A DNA stretch of 64,000 bases from Siphonodentalium dalli (lineage: Eukaryota; Mollusca; Scaphopoda; Gadilida; Siphonodentaliidae): NCBI GenBank assembly GCA_032622095.1, contig CP136064.1, positions 189,211,794-189,275,793 of the forward strand, given 5' to 3'. Position numbers and translations under genes: made by a program. Shown in pieces: positions 1-11,855 of this stretch. The notes beneath the pieces are model-generated. The model saw only the letters and a list, made by a program, of their open reading frames with translations. It was not told where the DNA came from and made no database searches. How positions within the stretch are numbered: the stretch's first letter is position 1; each line of letters opens with the position of its first letter.

Positions 1-119
1 AAGATAATTTGTTATGTTTGCGATCTATGTTTATTTGTAGAGTAGCTGGGGTAAGGGCGTTGTTCAGGTAAAGAAGGAGTAAATTATTAGTACAACTTCC
101 AGTTATTTAAATTAATTAT

Positions 120-720
120 TAGGCGCCTTAGGTAAATATCACATATTGCATGACACTCTCCAGATAAAGTTACCTCTATCTTTTCAGTTCAAAATAAACA
201 CTCTTTGTTGCTAATTACTAGTGCCTCTTTAAGTCATCTGATGTCAACGGCACCTATCCCATGACACTCCCTGTGTCAAATTACCTCTGTGTGTCAATTT
301 TCACACATATCTTCTGAGCTGATAATGAACACTCTTCATTGATCAGTTATGTTATTATAACTTATTAGTTCCCCTTTTAAGTCATCTGAGTTCAAAGGGG
401 CCTATCCCATGAAATTCCCCTGGTCATGTTACCACTGTGTACAAATTTTCTTACATATCATCTAAGCTGATAAGGAATGGTGATATATGATAATATAATT
501 TGTAAGTTCCCCTTTAGGGTCAATAGCACCTATCCAATGGTTCTCCCCAGGTCAATTTACCCCATGCATACCAACTTCCAGCGACCAGGGTGCAACGTCA
601 TTTTGGGTATTTGATTAATCATTTAATTAAAATTGTTTAGTAGTGCTGCTTTAAGTCATGTGAGGTCAAAGGCACCTATCCCATGACAATCTTCGGGTCA
701 ATTGACCAATTTGTACAAAT
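120..720. repeat. Degenerate tandem repeat, about 140-150 bp period
   Basis: The phrases TTTAAGTCATCTGA, CACCTATCCCATGACA and CAAATTTTC recur near 225, 375, 510 and 650 with flanking similarity, giving roughly four diverged units. Confidence 0.6.
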
Positions 721-1030
721 GTTCAGCTCCGAGGGTCCAGCCGTTGATAACTAGGGTTCTTACCCACATTTCCAGATGAAATTCCTGGATTTTCCAGGAG
801 TGACCAAGCAAAAATTCAAGGGTTTTCCAAGAGTATACTAGTAGGGATTAATGTTGAAACAAATAGTGGATTCTGGTATTCAAATTTGCGTTTGGAGTAT
901 TCAATTAGTTTTGAAATAATCGTGATTGTTTCCCCTACCATGAGTATAACTATCGGTGCCACATTTTCAAATGGGATTACAGAACGATCAGCGGTGAGAA
1001 CCAGAATGACAAATGATATAAGATACCATC

Positions 1031-1272
1031 TTATCCCCTTCTATACTAAATGAATTCTCCCACTCTGTTAAAAAGTATACATCGGAATGGTCTATCATTG
1101 GTTTGCAGGATGTACCTGGATGTACAGGTAATAAAAGCAGACGACAGATAAATAAAAGTATAGAAGGAGTTGTATTTATTGAGTGAAATGGTCGTTTGTT
1201 AAACTTTATTATCTGAACATTTCCTATGGGATAACTACTCATCAATGATGCTTTAGGTATAGAAAGGGTTAA
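1031..1272. mobile_element. Family D TTAA element (copy D1)
   Basis: Left end CCCCTTCTATACTAAA and right end GGTATAGAAAGGGTTAA are inverted. The internal landmarks GGAATGGTCTAT and TTATCTGAACATTTCC are shared with copies at 11085, 16385, 20376 and 50639. TTAA at the right, mutated to TTAT at the left; piggyBac-like in form. Confidence 0.7.
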
Positions 1273-1918
1273 AAGACCATAAGTCACTTTGTACAATGCA
1301 TATACATAAAGATTGCCCCGCTAAGATGACAAGACAAAACAAAGTGGGTCACAAATTCATGTTTTAAGAGGACAAAAACAGCATCTCATTCAACATATTC
1401 AAGACGTAATTGTGAGTGAGATTATTGGTCATTAGCAAATAGAGTTGTCTCTCATGAATTGTATTTCTGGTTATCACGCTGTGTTTGAGCTGGTGCACCC
1501 ATGGTCATGTGAACAGTGTGAGAAGACAAAGTATGTTTTGGTGAGATTCGTGCCTCACAATCGCCTGACCGAATGACGGCATACATGGTGACCTACTGAC
1601 CTATGTTGTGACCTTCAATTAATTTCCATGAGTACAGCATTTCTGAGTTTGTTTTGATACCATGAATAAATGAGGTTATGGGGGAACGATGAGATCAAGC
1701 ATGGTAGAAATATATTTATTGAAAGGCTACCAATGTCATTGTAACTGCTGGTTCAGTGCAGCTATATGCAATGCCATGTCTTAAGCACATGCATGGAATG
1801 TGAGGTGTAAGTTCTTGTACGGTGTAAGGCTTAACATGTCACAAGGACCTTTACGTTCCTGATGCTCTTAATTGCACCTCAGGCGACATGCTCTGATCAG
1901 ATGATTTGTTTGTGTGAC

Positions 1919-2181
1919 TTAACCATTTCATGACGGGAGCAGCACTGGGGAAGCATTAAATATCCTGTGCCAGTGCATTCTCTTATATATAGGAGTCTCC
2001 CATAGGGAGCCTCACATATATAAGAGAATGCACTGGCTTAAAAGGTCAAGGTATATATTGTTAGGCCAATGTATTCTCTTATATATAAGAAACTCCCTAT
2101 GGGGGACTCACATCAATAAGAGAATGCACTGGTACAGAGTTTTCAAAAAATTTCAGGAAGCTCCAGTCATGGAAGGGTTAA
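1919..2181. mobile_element. Family C double-hairpin TTAA element (C1)
   Basis: TTAACCATTTCATGAC at the left and CATGGAAGGGTTAA at the right. Inside are two palindromes built on GCATTCTCTTATATAT / ATATATAAGAGAATGC separated by a short spacer. Confidence 0.8.
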
Positions 2182-2316
2182 GCACTCTTTTTTTGGTGGA
2201 TGAATATTCGAATGCGATTTTAATATTTTAATATTCGTTTGAGCACTAATATGGATACCAGTATTGCCTTGTATTTCTCAGACACACATTATATACTGTG
2301 TCCTCATTAATATATA

Positions 2317-2530
2317 CAGTAATGCCCTAATTAATCGACTGTTTAACCACAGCAGAATTATGGGTAACTTTTTCAGGATTTAGTCGGAAATATGGCTTGT
2401 TGCCATTCATCGGAAAGCTCTCGGGGAGAGCTTTCCGATGAATGGCAACAAGCCATATTTCCGACAAAATCCTGAAAAGTTACCCATAATTCTGCTGTGG
2501 TTAAGCAGTCGATTAATTAGAGCATTACTG
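2317..2530. mobile_element. Family A TA-flanked palindrome, full length
   Basis: Starts CAGTAATGCCCTAATTAA and ends with its complement TTAATTAGAGCATTACTG, flanked by TA. The two ~100-bp arms are almost perfectly complementary and meet at CTCTCGGGGAGAG. Pogo/Tc1-like in TIR form (CAGTA with TA target). Confidence 0.85.
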
Positions 2531-3518
2531 TAATTATTGGAAAGGAAGGGCTAACACAGTTAATCAAACTACCAGTTGACTGTTTCTTTTAAAGATACGG
2601 GCGGCGTTGGCGGTGGGTATGCTGTTAAAATATCCACCTCCGTCAAAAACCGCCATAAACAGAAATAATAGTAAAATATAGACAGACTGTGTTCTTACAC
2701 CAATCGGAAATATGGCATAAACAGTATGTTATTGTCAATTTTGTTTGCTTTGTTATTTAAAAAAAAAAAAAAACGTTCCAAGTTTCCTGGCTTTTGTTTA
2801 GATCCGGATATGGTAAACATAAAGAGCGTTATTTGTTACTGTTTTCCTGATCTGGAAATAATAAAGAGCGTTTATATCATTTGTGTGTGATTAACCAATA
2901 GAATTGCGCTGAGTTATATAATCCGAAGCACAACTTTTGTAACACGAGCAGGCTCTTGTTTACATACACCATCGTACGTCTTGACGACAATATACTATTT
3001 ATGCGCTGATTATGTTTGGCATATGAACAAAACAAATTCCTTCTGTTGATGGCGATTTGAACAAATATGAATATTTCTGCAACGAACGCCACCCATGCCT
3101 TTAAGGCTTTTATGTGTACGACTGATAAGGGATTGTTCTTACAAACATGGTATCTTGCAGAACGTACATCGCTCTTGACCGCTTCTGTTCAAGCACTGTA
3201 TTTAACATCATTTTCCAGCTATTAGTAAATCTACATTTGTCTCCAGGCATACTTTTATGCATTTAAGACTATAAACACTGCAGTCGGCGTTTTGAAGGAG
3301 TAAATATGGGATGTGCAAGAATTCTAGGGTTTTCAAGAGCCCTTGAAACATTATTTTCAAATTCAGAGGTTATCCATGGTTTTCAAAGAGTAGTGGGAAC
3401 CCTGATAATTGATATCTACAACTATGTTTTGTAATTTTGTTATATCGGTTTATTTGAATTTGAAGCAAAATATCATAACAGAAATGTCGTTCGGACAACA
3501 AAGTTGCTGTTTAATAGA

Positions 3519-3733
3519 TTAGCCCTTTCAGTGCCAAGTCCGATTTTTGTATCAACTCATATTTCCTTGATCATTTTTCAAATTTATTGATTATAATAAT
3601 GTGATACATTAATGGAAAGAGCTTCTAAGAGCTCTTTCCATCAATGTATCACATTATTATAATCAATAAATTTGAAAAATGATCAAGGAATATGGGTTGA
3701 TACAAAAATCGGACTTGGCACTGAAAGGGTTAA
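3519..3733. mobile_element. Family B near-perfect hairpin with TTAA ends
   Basis: Left TTAGCCCTTTCAGTGCCAAG and right CTTGGCACTGAAAGGGTTAA are inverted. The ~100-nt arms are nearly identical and meet at GAGCTTCTAAGAGCTC. Its terminal block is shared with 12002-12267 and 12469-12711. Confidence 0.85.
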
Positions 3734-4295
3734 TATAAATAACAATTTGGGTTTTCACACTTCCATAAAAGGCAATCTAACTATATGTACAGGCACTGTC
3801 ATGTGCATTGTAATCCATTAGCTCAGTTTAACACATTGCAGACTGGAAAATACCATCCGAAAATGCATTTTCATTCCGATTTGAGAAAGATCCACATTGA
3901 AAAGGAAATAAATGTGTATGATGTGTATTAGAAGGGAATACAGAGCAGTTTTAGAGGAGAAAGTTAATAATATTTTGATGTTGAACAATATATTTATTGA
4001 AGATTAATAATTAAATAGTCCTTGAAAATGCCTCACCCTGTTCTTAAAAAGCGCTTAAATGTGGTCCCCAGAATCATGTATAAACCCTGACATTCTTACA
4101 ATTTGTTCATATTTCATAGAATTCTTTATAATGGAATTGATTTATAGTAAACCGATGTGATAAAATTATCAATTAACTTTGAATCAATTTACATTCAGGA
4201 GAGTTTGATATAAGTCAGTCTCATGATTACCCAGAATACCAGGAGACGTAGAATTATGGCTAACTGTATATATTGAGCAGACAAAGTATACTCAC

Positions 4296-4397
4296 GTGGA
4301 ATACAGCTACCAAATTTGTCTGGGAATTCTGAGATGAGGTCGTCATTGATTCGGTCTTTTAATGGCCCCAATATTATCACTGGTCTTGTGTATTTCA
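4296..4397 (-). CDS. dlg1: dlg exon: start of guanylate-kinase-like domain (gene continues past the left edge)
   Basis: This 102-nt minus-strand exon has an ATCAG acceptor and a GTGAGT donor. It encodes (L)[19 protein letters not shown], then [14 protein letters not shown] plus 1 nt. [28 protein letters not shown] is diagnostic of the DLG GK-like domain. The nucleotide-binding loop is degenerate (GPLKDR in place of GxxGxGKS/T), as in all MAGUKs, so it is a phosphopeptide-binding module and not an active kinase. The next residues expected (HTTRPKR and the rest of the GK) are not found between 1 and 4295, so the gene is cut by the window edge. Confidence 0.95.
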
Positions 4398-5576
4398 CTG
4401 ATTGGAAAAGAAGATAAATTAAATATAAAATAAATAGATATCCCAATCCAATAAAACCTGAGAACACAAATAATTCATCAGCCACGTATGTCAAACAACC
4501 CTTGATTATACCATTTGGGATAACTTTTTTTCCGGAAAAGGCCAATACAAATAAATTACAAATTTCTCATCCAAATTTGGGGCAGACAGGCAAATTTTAT
4601 TTGTTATATTTTATTCTAGCTAACATAAACGGTAATTTCGAGAAAATGAAGGAGTATCTTACCTCATACAATACAAGGTGATTTGATCAAAATAGACTGA
4701 TTGATGGGTCATTGCAACGTACTCTGACAGTAAATGCATGAGAAAAGTTTTATAAAAATTATCCAAATAAAACAATTTGAGGGGACCTAACATAATCGGG
4801 AGGGGAATAGAATCAATAATTTTTTTTTTATATTGGCCTAACATATAAATTTGTATCATCAAATTTTTATGGATTTGACCTTGGTTTATTCCTAAATATA
4901 AAATAAATCTTTAAAGCAATATTTCAGTCAGTGACAAGAATAACTGCTAAAAGACTGATATCAACAATAGACAAAAATTTAATTGAAAATCTCATTATTT
5001 ACCACCAGCTGAAACTGGGAGCAGGGAGCCATTATTCAGCATCAGAGGGGCTGTGGCACCTGCACGAAGGGGCATACGAGCCGGTGGCCCCTTTGTGTGC
5101 TTTGCGCACATTTACATCTTAGACAGTGGAGGCCCCTTTGTGCACTTCATGCAAATTTTGATCGTTTAAATATTTTGATTTAAAAAAAAAATTGTTAAAT
5201 TTAAACTTTTTTTCTTCAAAATTTAATTTTTGATTTATTGTTTAGATTGAACACCTTGCTCAATTGAACATGTTATTATTTTTATCCAAATTTTGAAAAA
5301 CTAACGCCATTATAGGATCAGTCGGGGTTCTCTGAGTAACCACACCAAATGGTTGAAATAAGTCTGGGTGGAAAATCGTGAACAGACAGACTTTTATATA
5401 CATGTATATATAGATCACATACTCAAAAGCTTAATAGTGAGGGTAACTATTTAATTATTCAGCATTTTACCTCGGTTACAATTTCATAATTGTCCAACTT
5501 GCACAATTTTATATTATATTACAATTTTAAAGATGAAATATAAACATAAAGGAAGTATAAGATATGGGATACTCAC
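4398..5576 (-). other. dlg intron (1.18 kb)
   Basis: Intron between the micro-exon and the GK-start exon. It is AT-rich with an imperfect duplicated phrase (GGTGGCCCCTTTGTGTGC and GGAGGCCCCTTTGTGCAC, near 5081 and 5128). No known element is recognised. Confidence 0.75.
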
Positions 5577-5624
5577 ATTCTTGCTTGATTACACTTTCAT
5601 AGGATAAAATCAGCTCATCACCTC
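5577..5624 (-). CDS. dlg1: dlg micro-exon: HOOK to GK connector
   Basis: This 48-nt minus-strand exon has a TTTCAG acceptor and a GTGAGT donor. It encodes (R)GDELILSYESVIKQE plus 1 nt. It corresponds to the conserved EE-x-LSYE-x-V segment just before the GK domain of DLG proteins. Splitting at both ends (2 nt in, 1 nt out) fits its neighbours exactly: C+GA on the upstream side and T+TG (Leu) on the downstream side. Because the exon is so short, similarity alone would be weak; the perfect splice sites, phases and order make it convincing. Confidence 0.9.
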
Positions 5625-5812
5625 CTGAAAGAAAGTAGAATCTCTTAAGTATAATGTAGAAATTAGGTTTGGTTAAACATAAGCTGCAGTTAACAATAAT
5701 ACTGAATTTGAGCAAGTAAAGCACTGTTAATAATAGCAATCATATTATTTGAGTCCTATTATAAGTTACAATGATAAATTCAAACAATCAATCGTCAACC
5801 AGTCAGCATGAA

Positions 5813-6300
5813 TAAATGGGGAGGTATAGATTATAAAATGGCAAAGTTCAAACTTTGGTAGCTGTTATCTACAGCCAATCAGCTGATTCACATGATCACG
5901 AAAACACTGTGCCAATGCATTCTCTTATATATGTGAGTCTCCCAGAGCCTCGCATATATAAGAGAATACATTGGCCTAACAATATTTACCTTGAACTTGT
6001 AAGTCAGTGCATTTTTTATATATGCGAGGCTCCCTATGGGAGACTGGTATATATAAGAGAATGCTCTGACACAGGATCTTTAATGCTGCACCAGCGCAGC
6101 TGCTGTCATGAAAGGGTTAATATATGTCTGACCTATCTATCTATTAAATGCTAATTAACTCATATTTTTACATATTTGAGGACGTATCCTATCCAATGCT
6201 ACTGGAATATTTTTATATCTCATTATTATATGCAGATTTTTACATATAGGAAGATGCTTTGATTAAGAAGTTAAAAATACAGTGAGGAGCAATTTAGATC
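5813..6300. repeat. Local duplication unit 1 (with truncated C element C2 at about 5898-6120)
   Basis: The flank AAATGGGGAGGTATAGATT through AGCCAATCAGCTGATTCACA recurs at 6318-6400. The C element plus its 3' flank (GAGGACGTATCCTATCCAAT) recurs at 7136-7540. The C core has two TTATATATG hairpins and ends ATGAAAGGGTTAA. Confidence 0.7.
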
Positions 6301-6317
6301 AACTACAGCTTAAAATT

Positions 6318-6403
6318 AAATGGGGAGGTATAGATTGTAAATGGCAAAGTTCAAACTTTGGTAGCTGTTATCTACAGCCAATCAGCTGATTCACATAATC
6401 GCT
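6318..6403. repeat. Second copy of the 5813-5895 sequence
   Basis: Nearly identical over about 85 nt to the DNA left of C2, including GGTAGCTGTTATCTACAGCC. Confidence 0.75.
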
Positions 6404-6494
6404 AGACATTCACTTTGTGTTGAAACTGGTTTAGATCATTCTGAGTTCTTATGACAACTTAAAACTTATAGCAAGCGTGATAATCCAATGCATA

Positions 6495-6632
6495 TATTAA
6501 TAATCGACTCCTTAACCACAGCAGAATTATGGGTGATTTTTCAGGATTTAGTCGGAAATATGGCTTGTTGCCATTCATCAGAAAGCTCTCACTGAGAGCT
6601 TTCCGATGAATGGCAACAAGCCATATTTCCGT
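6495..6632. mobile_element. Family A palindrome, both ends truncated
   Basis: Begins at AATAATCGACTCCTTAACC, lacking CAGTAATGCCC, passes through the CTCTCACTGAGAG centre and stops at CCATATTTCCG part-way through the right arm. Confidence 0.75.
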
Positions 6633-7135
6633 GTATAGTCGTACACCTCAAAACTAAATATTATTATAAGTGTGTAACTTTAAGGTTTGTAACATGAAAT
6701 ATTTTGCAGGCGTAAGAAGTTCCCTTCAACTGATGTCGCGGTGTGAATTATGTGAACCGTAATAACATGATATACACAGATAGCCATTAAAGCCAAGCAG
6801 ATAGTGTCGCTAATTATAATAGACAGACAAAACATGCAACCTCTCGTAGTTTCGTAGTTTGTTTTTTGTGAAGTCACCTGGCTATTTGACATAGTGATAA
6901 ACATCAAGCGTTTCAAACATATGGTACTGCTGCGCTAAGATATTTCTATAGCAACACAAGTTTGAAGTTTGCCATCATACAATCTAAACCTCCTTAATAA
7001 TCATGATAGCTTCAAAGTCAAACAAAACACCAGTCAGAAATGACCAACTTGTGAAGAATATTTAAAAATGTGAAATCATCTATGTTAAGTATCGCCACCT
7101 GGTGGAATAAATATCACATGTCCAATATTCTGTGT

Positions 7136-7354
7136 TTAACCCTTCCATGGCTGGAGCTTGCGAAAACCCTGTGCCAATGCATTCTCTTATATAAGAGAAT
7201 ACATTGGCCAAACATTATTTATCATGAACTTGTAAGCCAGTGCATTCTCTTATATATGTGAGGCTCCCAAAAGAAGACTTGCATATATAAGAGAATGCAC
7301 TGGCACAGGATCTTTAATGGTGCACCAGCACAGCTCCTGTCATGAAAGGGTTAA
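7136..7354. mobile_element. Family C double-hairpin TTAA element (C3)
   Basis: TTAACCCTTCCATGGCTGG at the left and CATGAAAGGGTTAA at the right. The first hairpin is collapsed to TCTCTTATATAAGAGA; the second is full length. Confidence 0.8.
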
Positions 7355-7540
7355 TATATGTCTGACCGATTTCTGATGCTACTTTATAATTAACTCATAT
7401 TTTTACATATTTGAGGACGTATCCTATCCAATGCAACTGGATTATTATCTCATTATTATATGCAGATTTTTACATATACAAAGATGCTTTGATTAAGAAG
7501 TTACAAATACATTGTGGAGCAATTTAGGTCAAATACAACT
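7351..7540. repeat. Local duplication unit 2 (flank of C3)
   Basis: Matches 6117-6305 closely, including CATATTTGAGGACGTATCCT and AGATGCTTTGATTAAGAAGT, so a C element and its neighbour DNA were duplicated together. Confidence 0.7.
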
Positions 7541-7563
7541 TAAAGAATTTGAAGAACAGCCTA

Positions 7564-7766
7564 CAGTAATGCTCTAAATAATCGACTCCTTAACTACAGC
7601 AGAATTACGGGTAATTTCTCAAGGATTTAGTCGGAAATATGGCATGTTGCCATTCATGGGAAAGCTCTCAGTGATGAATGCCAACAAGCCATATTTCTGA
7701 CTAAATCTTGAAAAATTACCCATAATTCTACTGTAGTGAAGGAGTCGATTATTTAGGGCATTACTG
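7564..7766. mobile_element. Family A palindrome
   Basis: CAGTAATGCTCTAAATAATC to TTAGGGCATTACTG, TA on both sides; centre shortened to CTCTCAGTGATGAATG. Confidence 0.85.
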
Positions 7767-9163
7767 TACAATTCAGGATATTTCTAAGTAGGTGTGCAGT
7801 AAAGAGAAAGATTTAACAGTCGGACAACTGAAGCACTCATGCCTCAGAGTATTTCATTCGATTTCACAGAAGAATGATTAACGGTCTGGAAGAAAAGATA
7901 ATGAATAATGAATTATTCTAATAGACAAGTTACTCAGGAAGTGTTTTAGTAATTCAGTTATAATTGATACTTTCCAGACTATGATCAATTCGCTTAGAAC
8001 TTCAATTAATTACGAGCCGACACACTAACCATCGAGAGCGACATCACATACATGGGACGTTCAAGCTATCAATTATAACGTACAGTCCTAATGCTTCAGC
8101 TAACAGTGGGAGGAAATTGAGGAATCAATAAATATATGGCATGGGGAACACAATATAAATAGCGATATAATGTTCCTGTCCGTTTGGATCAAAACAAAAT
8201 TTGAGTCTATAGAATCTTCCAATCAATTCTTGTCTACTATTAAATAGAACTGATTAATACCAATCACTGTTTGAAGGGAATTCAGTAAAACATTACTAAA
8301 TGGCCAGCAATCAGTTCCAGAAATTGCAGTACTATATGATGTAAAAGTTCTAATAAATATATTGAGTTCATGAAAATATGGGAGTGACTTTCTTATTGAA
8401 AAATATATAATATGTCTCAAGAACTCCCTTTAAGTGGAGATGGGAATCAGCCAGAAGGAAATTTCAGTTTACCAACACCAAGCAAATGCTAATTGTGAGA
8501 ACATTTTAACAACTATTATTTTTGTGATATGTTGCTTTCAATAGCGGCCACAGGGGGCAGGAATCTTTTATTATGAATAATTATAAAACTCTTGGGGAAA
8601 GGGACAATATTATTATCCATAATAAAAGATTCCTTAATAAAAGGCTTCCTTATGATTTCCATGATTAGAAGTGAAATTACATGTATGAATCCAGGGTAAT
8701 TTCACTAGGGTTATATATGCTAGCCAGAATTCATACAATAAAAATTTGCTGATTATCAAAAGATTGCGTTGGTATCGATATAAGCTAGTTGAAACACTCT
8801 TTGATGTTTGTCAAAACATCATATCAGCGGAGTTGACATCGCTTGAGTTGGCTTCACTGACATTTCAAAACATCCCTTGATGTTCGCATTGAAAGGTGTG
8901 GGTTCCAAATACAACTTCTCAGATATTGCTTATTGTGAGTAGGATGGGGAAATGTGCGGGTGGAGAAATGTCCACTTGTGAAGGTGGGGGAAATCTCTAG
9001 ATACCCCTTAATCCAAAGACATTATAATTATAACTTGTCAACAACATTATCAGATCTTAAGACCAGGTAAGCATAAGACCATGCTAGCATCAATATTCTG
9101 AGATACACTATACATATATTTATCCACAATTTGTAGAGAATTTTATATTATTTGCATTACCAC

Positions 9164-9285
9164 CAGCCCTCATAACTGGCTACGGCAATCAGCAATGCGG
9201 AAGCAATTTGCTGAAGCAAACTGGTCCACGGCAAAGGGTTGCCGCAGCGAATTGCCGAAGCCAAACAATCTCATTAAGAGGGCTG
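9164..9285. mobile_element. Family F hAT-like miniature element (122 bp)
   Basis: CAGCCCTCATAA and TTAAGAGGGCTG are inverted ends, flanked by perfect 8-bp direct repeats ATTACCAC (9156-9163 and 9286-9293). The 8-bp TSD indicates hAT-type transposition. Confidence 0.8.
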
Positions 9286-9482
9286 ATTACCACTATGTTA
9301 GACATTCGTTAGAAAATTGTAGCACTGAATTAGGTTTGAGTAGCCGACACATAGCAGCTATACCAAGCGAGCACCCTCCAAGTGATTTTACAACCAACCT
9401 GTGAGCAGAAATCGAATGTAATATGAAATATGATTTGATTGGTAAACAAAATTGTGACAATATATATGTGACTATGGCCGAT

Positions 9483-9949
9483 CGGGTCATTGTCACAAGG
9501 CTCCGGTCACATTCGTAGCCAGCTTTTTAAATGGATCACAAATTTAGCCAGCTTTTTCATCGGCGATCACATTCGTAGCCAGCTTTTCTAATTCCATGCT
9601 TTATATGGTGCGAAATATGATGTCATTGCGTTCGTGACTAAAATGTCGATGCCATGCTCCAAAACTGACTTTGTTTATCAACTTATATTGGAATATAATT
9701 CGAGCATTCCAACGACATTGCTCGGAAACCTCAGGTTATTAGATGAAATTAATATCAAAATAAAATTCAAGTTGTTGTTCATCCATCAACTCAGAAAAAT
9801 GAGATTAACCTGATCGTGTTCATTGCACGAGGCTCACCTGAATATGAAAAGCTGGCTACAAATGTGATCGACATAGAAAAGCAGGCTACATTTGTGATCG
9901 AATTAAAAAGCTGGCTACGAATGTGATCGGAGCATTGTGACAATGACCC
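9483..9949. mobile_element. Element G: long inverted repeats with internal triplication
   Basis: Ends GGGTCATTGTCACAA and TTGTGACAATGACCC are inverted. Each arm carries three spaced copies of a TCACATTCGTAGCCAGCTTT-like motif, inverted on the right (AAAGCTGGCTACGAATGTGA). The middle (about 9600-9830) is unique. No clear TSD. Confidence 0.65.
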
Positions 9950-10231
9950 CATCAGCGTGACTATGTGTGCTAATAATGATGAAATAATAATAAAGTTATT
10001 AATGGAAGAGATTGTGCTAAAAACTTGAGCTTGTCTAAAAAGTGTTAACATAAATTGTGTAATTCGCAGATTTATAGCGTTGTCATAATGCATTTCCAAG
10101 TCTCGATCCATCAATGTCACAAGCTGGAAAGGTACAAGGAGGCATCAGTCTAAACTAATCGAAGGCTTTTCTGGTGAACATGACTTGTTTTTATCAGAGG
10201 AAACATATTCTTAGTGTTGATAGAGCTGATT

Positions 10232-10620
10232 TTAACCCTTTACCCAACAAACCGGCCAAATAAAGCTTCAACAGCCTAAAATATTTTCGGTCTGTCTCAA
10301 TAGAACCATACAAATATGGATATCATTGGAACCGGCTCCTTGACCACATTGTGATAGTTACAGTTATGCCCTGTGCCAATGCATTCTCTTATATATGCGA
10401 GTCGACCATAGGTCGCCTCGCATATATAAGAGAATGCATTGGCCTAAAAAAATCTTTTTTTAACACTTTTTACCATTTTTTCTTACATTCTTTAACAATT
10501 TTATAATTTTTAATGTGTTAAGCCAATGCATTCTCTTATATATGCGAGGCGACCTATGGTCGACTCGCATATATAAGAGAATGCATTGGCACAGGGCCCT
10601 TCTGTTGGGTAAAGGGTTAA
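10232..10620. mobile_element. Family C double-hairpin element with variant TTAA ends (C4)
   Basis: TTAACCCTTTACCCAACA and TGTTGGGTAAAGGGTTAA are the ends, a different terminal block from C1-C3. Two ~70-bp perfect hairpins (GCGAGTCGACCATAGGTCGC loop region) lie at about 10376-10443 and 10523-10592. Confidence 0.8.
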
Positions 10621-11084
10621 AAGGCTCATTATTCTTGAGTTTATATCCAGTCCAGAGGTAATTAGGATTCTTTCTGCACAATGTTGAAGATAATGAAAAT
10701 AAACCATGAAAAGTGTAAACAAATTATCACCTGTTTTCATCTACATGTTTATGGATGTTCAGCTAGGTTAGTATAATAGCTGAATGTCTATACAAATGAA
10801 TCCTTAAGAATGTATTTCTGCTGATAATATCTGAATATCCCTACATATGAATAATGTACTATTCCAATAAATAATTTTAGAACTGAATATAAGAGAGTCC
10901 AATCATTAGCCAAGGATTAACATGAATATGCCGCATTCAGACCCAAATAACTGGATCACAAATATCTGCCACTACAATTGATATAATGTCTCCCCTGACA
11001 AAAATGACAATTTTCAATCATAACCAGTCATAAGTCATTTTCCGCAGAATAGTCTTAAGCTTATCTAAATAAATTAGGTGAGAA

Positions 11085-11334
11085 ATAACCATTTCTATGA
11101 CAAATCATTGATGAGAAATTACCCCATAGGAAATGTTCAGATAATAAGTTCAACAAACAATCATAGGTTGTATGTTGAACTTATTATCTGAACATTTCCC
11201 CACAAATGAATGGATTCCTTCTGCACTATTGTCTGTTATATTTACTGAACATCCCTCAATATGAATAATAGACCATTCCAATGTATCCTTTTACAAACTG
11301 AATGGGAGAATTCATTTAGAATAAAAAGGGTTAA
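11085..11334. mobile_element. Family D TTAA element (D2)
   Basis: Degenerate left end ATAACCATTTCTATG and right end AAAAAGGGTTAA, with an internal palindrome of GTTCAGATAATAAGTTCAAC. Landmarks TGAATAATAGACCATTCC and TGAATGGGAGAATTCATTTA are shared with the other D copies. Confidence 0.65.
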
Positions 11335-11855
11335 GTGACCTGTAAAATGAATGTTGGTGAGAAAACTAATTTTGCATCTAAGATCAACAGTTGTTGTTGA
11401 ACAGAACTACAGTGAGATACGGTGAAGCAAACTATAATGAAAAATAATCAGATTTTAAAATCAGGATGATAGAGTGACTGAGAAAAATACTACTGCATAC
11501 TTTCAGTAAGGACGAAGCCTTCCCATGATCGCCAGCTTAGTAACTCATTTTCCAATTTTAACTAAACATTAGCTTTAACTAGAGGTTTCGTACATAGGAT
11601 CCAGATTATGAAAATGACAATGTCCAAACATTTATATGCAGGATTATAGATCATCTTTGGCAAAGTCGGGGTAAATTCGGATTTGACACCCAGCTGGGAG
11701 TTTGGACGAATTTAAAGACATATTACGCACTTATTTCACTACATCAAACTGATCAAACGACTCGGCCACTTCACCCATTTGAAGAATTCATGATCATATT
11801 ATTACTGCTAAAATATTCAACAACATCGGCTGTGCCATTTCATCTGATGCATGTA

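Larger units (their letters stand above)
1..4295 (-). other. dlg intron downstream of the GK-start exon (partial)
   Basis: No GK continuation exon is seen on the minus strand. The intron holds a degenerate tandem repeat (1-720), a D element, a C element, an A palindrome and a near-perfect hairpin (listed separately). In 1273-1918, 2532-3518 and 3734-4295 I see nothing beyond AT-rich unique sequence and a 15-bp A-run near 2760. Confidence 0.7.

Noticed and set aside
988-1296. 102-codon minus-strand frame covering element D1
   Set aside because: It coincides with the D1 transposon and shares sequence with non-coding D copies.
2028-2231. Frames reading RRSRYILLGQCILLYMR and HWPNNIYLELVSQCILLYMR in many places
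   Set aside because: They translate the C-family hairpin and recur wherever it occurs. They are repeat-derived and carry no conserved start or domain.
4659-4862. Minus-strand frame with IMLGPLKLFYLDNF as an alternative GK exon
   Set aside because: The LGPLK resemblance to the GK start is short and the rest does not match; the true exon at 4296-4397 is complete with correct splice sites.
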